Positions 1 to 5,790 of a stretch of DNA of 5,790 nt are shown here, piece after piece. The stretch comes from Holophagales bacterium (GTDB lineage: Bacteria; Acidobacteriota; Holophagae; Holophagales; Holophagaceae): NCBI GenBank assembly GCA_031256155.1, contig JAIRRD010000024.1, positions 1 to 5,790 on the forward strand, written 5' to 3'. The position numbers and the translations under genes were made by a program. How positions within the stretch are numbered: the first letter of the stretch is position 1; each line of letters opens with the position of its first letter. Under the pieces are notes generated by a model. The model was not told the DNA's origin, made no database searches, and saw only the letters and a list, made by a program, of their open reading frames with translations.

Positions 1-1
1 T

Positions 2-3000
2 GCTTTAATGGCTCGTCACGTTGACAGGGGCGAAGGCAAAAGCGCGTTTGCCCTTTTACCATTGCTTGAAAACACATCAAACGCGGATGAAGCCAGGAAA
101 ATAGCACTCATGGCCGCCCGTCAGTATAGTGTTCCGATTCAGGAAGAATCGCGCCTGATGAAGGCGCGGTTAAAGAGCCTCGCGCCGAATGGCAGCAGAC
201 CGACTCTGCGCCATGACAGTGACTACGGCGATGGCGAATACTATATCCCAAATGTTCCAAGTTGGAGGCGTATCCCAAGGCGCGAAACAGAGTATTATTC
301 TGAAACCCTGTCCGAGTACACCCAGCGTCTTGACCATCTGGACAGATCACATCAAACATCCGTGAGCCTGATTCTGGGCGAAATGGATCGTATGCCAGAT
401 GCGGAAGAACTGTGGATGCACCTTTCAAGTCAACTGGAATCATGGAAGCTGGACGATGCCCTGGGGCCGCGCTACCTTCAGGCACTGCAGCGTTTCAAGG
501 GCGAAGGCATTTGGCCAAGGCTGGCTCGCTGGTACGCAAAGCGCAACTACAACAAAGAGCTGAGGGAATTGGCGGATACTCTGACCTCAAAATTCAGGGG
601 CGTTGAGATTTTCGCCAGAATCCAGAGAGATGATATACACATTGCCATCCCAGAGCAGCCACCAATAAGGGACGGTGTGCGCATGGTTCCATGGGCGGAC
701 TGGGTACGCTTCAAAGCTCTGGAGCGTTTCCCGCACAGTCCGCACGTGGTGAGTGAAGCACAAAAACTGGTCACGCAAAGTGTTTGGCGGCGCGATTACC
801 TGAAAAATGAAAATATGCAAAATGGGCAAAATGGCTCTGTAGTGATACCAGATGCCCTTATGCAGACAAAGCAATGGGCAATATTTTTTGTTGATGCCGA
901 TACTCGGGAACTCTGGTTTCAGGATGTAATGAGAAAGGGAAGTCTGGCGCAAAAACTGGAAGCCATTGAGGCGCGGGAGCCAAAGACACCGGTTGACAAC
1001 ATAATCCTATGTGAAGGCTGGTCCCGGCTGAGTCACTATGAAAAAGCCGTTGCCGCCGCAGAACGTCTTACAGATGCCTATCCCGGCGATGAGAACATGG
1101 CCGCCCAGGCCCTGTCCCTGTACAGATCGCTGGGCGGTCTGGGCCGTGACTACACAAAGGCCGCTCACGCTTTGGTGGCGCGTGTCGCGCCAGCCCTGGA
1201 AAACCCATATAATCTCTGGACAGAGCTTGGCGAAATGGAAGAAGAATCAGGCAGACCAAGCTCCGCCATAAAAACATGGCAGGCTCTTTTGGAGAGGGAA
1301 CCGCGCAGCCTCAGCCGCATTTCTGACCTGGCCACACTCTTATGGGACTACAGCCATGACCGAGAGGCTCTTAATGTCATAGAGGAAGGCAGAAAAAAAA
1401 TGAATAAACCCGGTATTCTTGCCTTTGAGGCCGGTGTGCTGTGGGAAAATCTGCGGGACATAGACAGGGCGATAGGCGAATACATGAACGCCTTGCGGCA
1501 AAATGACAACTCAGCCGAATACTACTCATATGACCAACGCGCTCTTGGGCGCATTGCACAACTCATCACCCGCCAAAGGGTTTACAGCATCGTTGAAAGG
1601 AACATACAAGCTCTGAAGCCGGGTCAGGCCGGTGACGAGAGGCGACTTTTGGATCACTTCCCATTGGCATTTGAAAGTGCATCAAACCAACTTGAAAACG
1701 ATGACTGGATTGACTTTATAAATAGTCCAAATGACCCCATCGGACGCAGCCTGGCCGCTCAGAAAAGAACTGACGAAAGGCCTGCGAGTGAAAGCGCGTT
1801 GCGTAGCATCACCAGCCTGATACTGGCAAAGGCTGTGTCCATGTCATCAAAGGCTACCAGCCTGGAGTTTTTGGAAGCGTGTCAAACATGGGTGAGAAGA
1901 GTTACCCATGAAAGCTGGAAGCCGGATCAATTGGTGTCTTATGAAAATACTTTGATGGCAAGGCGCGCTGAACTTGTTCCCAGCACGGAAGAACGTATAC
2001 GTATTGAAATAGAGCGAGCAGACTTTCTTGCCTCCAATAATCGCAATAATGATGCCCAGGCCGTCTGGTCAGTGCTTGAAACTCTCATAACGTCTCTGCC
2101 GGATGGGGCCGCTAAAATGAAGGCCGAAGTGGCTCGCGCTTCATTTCTTGAAAATACCGACAACCCGGCTGCCGCCGCAGCGGAATGGAAGCGTTTGGGA
2201 GAGCGTTACCCGTGGAGTTACGGTTTATTGGAAGAGCGTTTGACTTTCTTACGCAGGACAAAAGCACTGGTCGAACACCGCGCCCTTTTGGAAGATGCCT
2301 CAAATAGGGCGGCGGAGGGCTTTAGGCTATCCCTACTGCAACAGTTGGCCAGACAGAGTCTGTCTGAAAACGACAATGAAAGAGCTTTGGCGACAACGCA
2401 GCGCATACTGCTGGAAAGCGGACTGAGTCAGGATGACCGCTTGGAAGCGGTTGAAATACTGGCCCGCCTTTCAATAAGGAATAACAGAACCTGGGAACCA
2501 CTGCCATTTGCAAGAGAGCAGTCCGCAATGTTCAATCAGGATCATTTGCCGGATATGTACCACCGCATTGCTATAGCTGCTGATTCCGAAGGTTCGCATA
2601 AAACCGCGCTTTGGATGTGGGTGGAAGCACTCAACCGACGCCTTGACCGGCAGTGGCTAAAGTCCGCTTGTCGCTCAGCAATGACAGGCGGCGTGGAAAA
2701 AGAACTGCTCTCCCACTTTGAACGCCAGCAGCGGAGCAGTCCACGTGATGTCAGGTGGGCTGTTGCGGTGCGCGATATTTGCCGCAACTTGTTTTTGGTA
2801 GATCAAACCATCAGGGCCGCAAAATCCGCTGTTTCCATCAATCCCGCTAATGAGGAACTATGGCGCGATGCAGTTGAAATAATGGTTCTGGCCGATAAGA
2901 GTAAAGAAGCCGCCGACTATCTTGAGGGCTCGCACAAACTGCGCCCCGCTGATGAAAGTACTGCTACATGGCGATCCAAGCTGTATGCCCGTGCGGGCGA

Positions 3001-5790
3001 AGCCGAACAGGCATTTGCCATTGAACGCGCCACGCTGGACGCTTTCCAGAAAATCACACAGCCCACTGGTAATTTTGCCGGAAATTTTGATAAACGCCGT
3101 GCCCGCGCCGCTGTTCGCTTAATGGAAAATGGCCTGGTTACGCAAGCACTGCGTATTTATTCACAGCAAGGAGACATACTGGCCACCATAAATAGTGAAA
3201 TCCCAAGGTACCAGCAAGCCCGCCTGGCCATATACAGTGGACAATTAATAAAATTACTCAATGCCTCCACATACAATTCAGATATGCTGAACAGCATCGC
3301 AAACGAACTCAATAGTAACGGCAAGGTGGAGGACCGTGAGACCGTAATTAATCATCTCCTTCCGCAGTTTTCTGACACCTTGATAACAGCGCGTACAGCG
3401 GCTTTAGGGCAATGGCATGACTTTATCCGCCGCTCTGGGCTGAGTGGGGCGCTGAGACTTGCCAGCGCTCAAATGTATGTTTCAAAAAAACCAGGCCCGT
3501 GGCAGTCAAATCCGCCCGTGCCGTTTTTACAAAAAGTGGGCGAAATACTTATACCGGATAGCTTCGATGCCATATACCTCATTGAACCCAATCTGGAATT
3601 AATGTGGATGCTTGACTTAGCTCGCAGAGATAAGTCTGAGGAACTATTGGCGTTCATACAGCCTGCCTGGAAAGAACTGACAGACCTCGTATTTGGTTAT
3701 TCCAACCTGGATTCACACACAATCCGTTTGAAGAAAATGCTGGAAAACCAGCTTGTATTGGAAACATGGGCCAGAGCCGCCTCCAAAAATCAGGAAATAA
3801 TGAAGCAGCTTAACAGTATTATTGGTGATGAGCTGCTGTGGGAGCGTTTTCAGTCGCTGGTCAGTCTGAATCAGAGACAGCAGGCAGAAGTATTGTTCGA
3901 CCTGGTAACGCCGGAAGCCCGTGCTGCGTTTTCCCATTTTGGGGAAAACGCTCTGATGAACACAGGCGAACAATACCAGGCTGGACAAAAGCTGAAAGAC
4001 CGAACCGCACTGGCCATTGGGCGCTTGATATTCGACAGGCCAGGTTCGGCAGATGACCCAATTATTGCTAAACTGCGCGGTCCCCAAACCGTTGGGGAAT
4101 TTTTAAGCACAGATGTCCGCTGGATATGGCCTGAATTCACACCGTATCAAGGCGCAAGCGGAGATATTGATTCTAATCGCGGTGTTGACATTGGCCGCTT
4201 TCCCGCAGCACTTTGGAGCCAAAGCCCCAGTGAGCCTTGGTATGTGCTGGAAACCCTTGCACGGTATAGAAAAGGTGATCGTGCAGCACCGTTGCTGCCT
4301 TTGGAAAGCAGGGTCGGCTCTGAAGCTGAACGGCTCCGCCTGTCTGTCAACATAGCCAGGTCAATGGGCGACACTGGCATGGCGCTGGAGTTGGATGCTA
4401 GGCGGCCAATTTCGGTGTCAAATTCTGAGTCGGACGCACGGCGTGCCCAAACCCGTATTCAACTGCTAAACGCCGATGGGAAACACGAAGAAGCCATTGA
4501 ACTGTGGAAAGCATACATAATCTCGCGCCAAAAAGTCATAAATTCATTGGAACTGGCGGACTTAACTCAATTTGCCCACCGCAATAACCTCCCCAACGCG
4601 CTTGGGCTGATTGACGCATCCCAGTCGCTGCACCCGGAATTCATGGCTACGTTGGTCAACTCTGATGTCAGCGCGTTCAAGTCATATAAAACGCCGGATG
4701 CTGCCGCATTTCGCTATGCGCTCTCCAGACGATGGATACAAGATGAAACCAACCTTAGTGCCGCGCAGACGCGCTTCTGGCTGCGTGAACTGTGGGCCAC
4801 TGATTCAATCGGTCTGCCATACAGCGGACTAAGTAAATTGGGTGGACTGTGGCCACACGCCTGCCAATGGCTATTACAACAACCTGTTCCCAAACGCCTC
4901 GAAGCGTTGAATGTCCTTGAGGCCGGTGGTACGACATTAATCAAATTGCTACAAAAAGATCACCAAAATGATGCCGTACAAATGCTGACGGCAAGGGTCT
5001 GGCTGACAATGGGCGATCAGGCTTCGGGATTGGCACTGCTTGATAAGTGGATTGCAGAAAACAGGCATGGTGATTTTGCGCAGGCTTCAGCGACAAAACG
5101 ACATAGTCAGGATGAATACGACACACCTCAATACTATCAATATGACAGCCCCCTCGTCGATCGCGTGAGGTACTGGTCTGAAACTCTCAATGTCGGGCGT
5201 GTACACAGTGAAGCCACTAGCCGCCTTTTCGGAATGTTAAAATCACAATGTGAAAACGGACACGTTTCGGGGGATGTATGGGCGCTGGCATTTGAGCTAT
5301 GTGCGCCGGAATCTAAGAATACTCTGCTTGATTCCCTCGACCGCGCTTGGTTCATGGGCTATCTGGATTCAGAAAATATGGGCAGTTTAGTTGAAACTCT
5401 TGCTAAACACGCGCCAAAAAAAGCTCCGCAGTGGCTCAATCGCTGGCCGCTAAATGGCTCATTCCAACGCGCTAAACAGAGAGCAAATGCCTTTGTCGCG
5501 CTCAAGCAACCAAAGGAGGCAGCTAAAGTCTATATTGCCGCCAGACAGTTTGTGTCCTGGAGCATGGACGATGACTTGAGCGCGTTCAACGAGTGGCGGC
5601 GCCTGGATGTTGGCTCGCAGGGACCTGAGTTATGGCAATCAGCGTTTAAAATATGGAAAGGTAATTCAAAAAACACGTTGACGGCTCAACTCAAAGACCA
5701 TCCGCTGGACTGCTACAGTGCCGCTTACGCCATTGAAACAGCTCAGGGAGCCGCCGAAGATGAGCTTATTCGCGTTGAGCAGGCTATAAG
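2..5790 (+). CDS. Giant TPR-like repeat protein, partial at both ends
   Basis: Base 2 opens a frame of 1,929 sense codons with no TAA, TAG or TGA to the window edge, so the full protein exceeds 1,929 residues. Neither start nor stop is present. The first in-frame ATG, at base 8, has only seven bases before it and is followed by ordinary helical-repeat sequence, so it is probably internal. The translation is rich in Ala, Leu, Glu, Arg and Trp (about 55 Trp by hand count) and poor in Cys (8). It carries many degenerate 34-residue TPR units, with small residues at positions 8 and 20, an aromatic at 24 and often Pro at 32. TPR superhelices generally bind other proteins, so a scaffold or adaptor role is inferred; the partner and cell location are unknown. 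I see no Walker motif, protease or kinase signature, membrane span or obvious enzymatic domain. I assign no gene symbol. The coding call is very secure, the TPR class fairly secure, and the function unknown. Confidence 0.96.
182..298 (+). other. Acidic, tyrosine-rich linker 1 (residues 61-99)
   Basis: This part of the giant protein breaks the helical pattern. It begins Ala-Pro-Asn-Gly-Ser, passes through an Asp/Gly/Tyr-rich core (RHDSDYGDGEYYIPNVP, residues 70-86), then a basic Trp-Arg-Arg/Pro-Arg-Arg patch, and ends at a Tyr-Tyr pair that starts the motif YYSETL (98-103) on a new helix. The four prolines and the glycines suggest an exposed loop between two helical-repeat segments. A similar composition and a similar following motif recur near the C-terminal end at residues 1700-1729. 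Function is unknown; a flexible hinge or a short binding segment are both possible. Confidence 0.5.
362..571 (+). other. N-terminal degenerate helical repeats (residues 121-190)
   Basis: This segment reads as successive amphipathic helices with regularly placed aromatic and leucine residues: Trp138, Trp148, Tyr158, Phe165, Trp171, Trp177 and Tyr178, with the phrases ALGPRYLQALQRF (153-165) and WPRLARWYAKRNY (171-183). The helix-turn-helix spacing is compatible with degenerate TPR or HAT-type repeats, but Gly8/Ala20 are not conserved well enough to set a register. It is likely part of the same alpha-solenoid as the clear TPR array downstream. A fold prediction would decide between TPR-like and another solenoid class. 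Confidence 0.4.
818..835 (+). repeat. Tandem 9-bp repeat encoding an Asn/Gln/Gly stretch
   Basis: CAAAATGGG is followed directly by CAAAATGGC, two nearly identical 9-bp units in frame with the gene, encoding Gln-Asn-Gly twice. They sit in a short polar stretch, NENMQNGQNGS (residues 269-279), between two helical parts. The simplest reading is a small slippage duplication tolerated in a surface loop. Confidence 0.7.
998..1513 (+). other. Clearest TPR array (residues 333-504)
   Basis: This is the best evidence for the TPR assignment. A first unit at 334-363 has Trp340, Leu343, Tyr346, Ala349 and ends in Tyr-Pro-Gly-Asp. After about 40 residues, three adjacent 34-residue units follow in strict register: 403-436 (Trp406, Leu409-Gly410, Ala422, Trp426, Pro434), 437-470 (Ala444, Ala456, Ile460, Gly463) and 471-504 (Gly478, Ala490, Tyr494, Ala497). 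These match TPR consensus positions 4, 7, 8, 20, 24, 27 and 32. Tandem TPRs form a right-handed superhelix whose concave face usually binds a peptide or helix. Nothing here identifies the ligand; the EEVD-binding carboxylate clamp of Hsp90 co-chaperones is not evident. Confidence 0.85.
1393..1400 (+). other. A8 run containing a slippery heptamer
   Basis: Eight adenines are read AGA-AAA-AAA-ATG (Arg-Lys-Lys-Met), which places an A_AAA_AAA heptamer in the phase used for -1 frameshifting. In the -1 frame a TAA occurs at 1405-1407, so slippage would truncate the protein here. The zero frame stays open for more than 4,300 bases afterwards, so normal decoding is the main product. No strong pseudoknot was identified downstream by eye. 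Low-level transcript or ribosome slippage is possible but unproven. Confidence 0.35.
1997..3055 (+). other. Mid-protein degenerate TPR block (residues 666-1018)
   Basis: Several TPR-like units can be placed here with gaps between them. They are 666-700 (Ala673, Ala685, Trp689), 705-738 (Ala724, Trp728, Pro736), 776-809 (Leu782-Ala783, Ala795), 850-881 (Ala857, Ala869, Trp873, Ala876), 917-950 (Ala943, Pro948) and 951-984 (Trp954, Ala970, Pro982). A weaker unit follows at 985-1018 (Ala1004). The last three are contiguous in 34-residue register. The recurring Ala at position 20 and Trp at 24 make a family-specific variant of the TPR consensus. This block presumably continues the alpha-solenoid of the upstream array. 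Individual boundaries were placed by hand and may be off by a few residues. Confidence 0.65.
3484..3490 (+). other. A7 slippery heptamer
   Basis: Read TCA-AAA-AAA-CCA in the gene frame, this A_AAA_AAA run has the phase needed for -1 slippage. A -1 event would add 23 codons and stop at TAG 3559-3561. It is one of three A_AAA_AAA heptamers in this gene (with 1393-1400 and 5416-5422); an A_AAA_AAC heptamer is at 5668-5674. No stimulatory structure was identified, so this is reported as a sequence property, not a demonstrated frameshift site. Confidence 0.3.
3926..3951. repeat. Perfect 10-bp inverted repeat with 6-nt loop
   Basis: GCGTTTTCCC at 3926-3935 is the exact reverse complement of GGGAAAACGC at 3942-3951, with loop ATTTTG between them. 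It lies within codons for residues 1309-1317 of the giant protein. No T-run follows on either strand, so it does not look like an intrinsic terminator. A stem of this length can fold in mRNA, but one such match in 5.8 kb can also arise by chance. Confidence 0.6.
4081..4104 (+). other. Terminator-like hairpin inside the coding sequence
   Basis: TCCCCAA (4081-4087), loop ACCG (4088-4091) and TTGGGGA (4092-4098) form a perfect 7-bp stem. One A and a run of five T (4100-4104) follow on the + strand. This is the shape of a short intrinsic terminator, but the stem is short, the T-run is short, and it sits mid-gene with the reading frame continuing at least 1.6 kb. It is most likely coincidental, or at most a weak pause or attenuation site. 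Confidence 0.25.
4082..4237 (+). other. Pro/Gly-rich loop region (residues 1361-1412)
   Basis: The helical pattern breaks for about 50 residues. Landmarks are the tight aromatic cluster Arg-Trp-Ile-Trp-Pro (1373-1377), EFTPYQGASGDIDSN (1378-1392), and a stretch ending Ser-Pro-Ser-Glu-Pro (1408-1412). Helix then resumes at WYVLETL (1413-1419). The Asp/Gly content suggests an exposed loop or a small non-helical insertion between two solenoid segments. Its spacing of Asp residues does not match an EF-hand loop convincingly. I do not recognise it as a known domain. Confidence 0.4.
5099..5188 (+). other. Acidic, tyrosine-rich linker 2 and YWSETL motif (residues 1700-1729)
   Basis: Starting Arg-His, this segment has the core SQDEYDTPQYYQYDSP (1702-1717), with five Tyr, four acidic residues and two Pro. 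A helix then resumes at YWSETL (1724-1729). Linker 1 near the other end also starts Arg-His, is Asp/Tyr-rich with a Tyr-Tyr pair, and leads into YYSETL. The shared order (TPR-like helices, then the linker, then Y-aromatic-SETL) is visible directly; common origin is inference. It is probably a surface-exposed flexible segment. Confidence 0.5.
5416..5422 (+). other. A7 slippery heptamer
   Basis: Read CCA-AAA-AAA-GCT in the gene frame, this is the third A_AAA_AAA in -1 slippage phase. A -1 event would add 17 codons and end at TAA 5473-5475. No clear downstream stem was identified by eye. The run encodes a Pro-Lys-Lys-Ala turn between helices, so Lys-Lys codon choice is a sufficient explanation. 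Confidence 0.3.

Larger units (their letters stand above)
3056..4081 (+). other. Helical stretch without clear TPR consensus (residues 1019-1360)
   Basis: About 340 residues continue the helical, leucine-rich character but lack the Gly8/Ala20/Pro32 signature. Landmarks are a Gly/Asn/Phe turn (PTGNFAGNF, 1023-1031) and a segment rich in Asn, Ser and Ile around 1075-1110. A Pro-rich turn (KKPGPWQSNPPVPF) lies around 1162-1175. Long helices follow with paired aromatics (LELMWMLDLARR; LLWERFQSLVSL). This could be diverged TPRs or a distinct all-helical domain; I do not recognise it. No catalytic motif stands out. Confidence 0.4.
4436..5563 (+). other. C-terminal block of scattered TPR-like units (residues 1479-1854)
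   Basis: Three TPR-like units can be placed: 1479-1512 (Leu1488, Gly1493, Ala1498, Trp1502), 1657-1690 (Ala1664, Trp1667, Gly1671, Leu1680) and 1821-1854 (Ala1828, Ala1840, Tyr1844, Ala1847). Between them lie helices rich in Trp and Leu (for example TRFWLRELWATD and WPHACQWLLQQP) and the second tyrosine-rich linker. The arrangement resembles the rest of the protein, a solenoid with degenerate units. The region continues past the window's right edge, so the true C-terminal end is unknown. Confidence 0.5.

Noticed and set aside
8..10. ATG at base 8 as the true start of the giant gene
   Set aside because: Only seven bases precede it, so no ribosome binding site can be judged. The preceding codons are in frame and open, and the sequence after it reads like ordinary internal helical repeat.
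108..485. Antisense open frame of 125 codons
   Set aside because: It lies wholly opposite the continuous + strand gene. Its translation is low-complexity with many Ser, Arg, His and Pro and has no recognisable fold, as expected of a shadow frame.
587..952. Antisense open frame of 121 codons
   Set aside because: It lies opposite a well-supported part of the giant protein. No family is recognisable and no separate promoter or ribosome binding site is evident.
2436..2451. Inverted repeat ACCGCTT-GG-AAGCGGT as an operator or hairpin
   Set aside because: It has a two-base loop and a 7-bp arm in the middle of a coding region. Matches of this size are expected by chance and it has no regulatory context.
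3713..4087. Antisense open frame of 124 codons, with overlapping antisense frames to 4140
   Set aside because: Several antisense frames overlap each other here, which is typical of chance openness opposite a coding gene. None has a recognisable domain.
4113..4355. Sense-strand open frame of 80 codons in another phase
   Set aside because: It is embedded in the giant gene, which reads through it in frame with clear helical-repeat sequence. The short product has no family resemblance.
2..5788. DNA-level tandem repeats underlying the TPR units, a CRISPR array, or a phase-variable repeat gene
   Set aside because: The TPR units are similar only in protein pattern. Their DNA has diverged and I saw no regularly spaced identical repeats beyond the 9-bp pair at 818-835.

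Overview
The window lies entirely inside one very large protein-coding gene on the + strand. Reading from base 2 in triplets gives 1,929 consecutive sense codons (2-5788, plus two bases of the next codon) with no stop. The gene enters from the left and leaves to the right, so both protein termini, the promoter, the ribosome binding site, the terminator and all neighbouring genes are outside the window. I see no intergenic space, RNA gene, mobile element, CRISPR array or second gene.

The protein is predicted to be almost all alpha-helical and is built from tetratricopeptide (TPR)-like helix pairs. In left-to-right order it has: an N-terminal helical part with an acidic, tyrosine-rich linker (residues about 61-99); aromatic, degenerate helical repeats (about 121-190); the clearest TPR array (about 333-504); a mid block of degenerate TPRs (about 666-1018); a long helical stretch without clear TPR consensus (about 1020-1360); a proline/glycine-rich loop (about 1361-1412); and a C-terminal block of scattered TPR-like units (about 1479-1854) interrupted by a second acidic, tyrosine-rich linker (about 1700-1725). 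Residue numbers count from base 2, not from the true N-terminus. No catalytic motif, nucleotide-binding loop, transmembrane segment or secretion signal is visible, so the most defensible role is a scaffold or protein-interaction platform with an unknown partner.

The uninterrupted prokaryote-style coding sequence suggests a bacterium. Base composition looks near balanced. Arginine uses AGA/AGG freely alongside CGC/CGT, and ATA is common for isoleucine, which argues against a typical E. coli-like gammaproteobacterium. The protein gives me a weak, unverified impression of the giant TPR proteins of Acidobacteriota (Holophagae-like). Taxonomy should be treated as undetermined.

I found no multi-gene system. 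The points of interest are the size of the single gene, a possible long-range internal similarity between the two tyrosine-rich linkers and the motif after each, and some DNA/RNA-level structures inside the coding sequence: two hairpins and several in-phase slippery A-runs.
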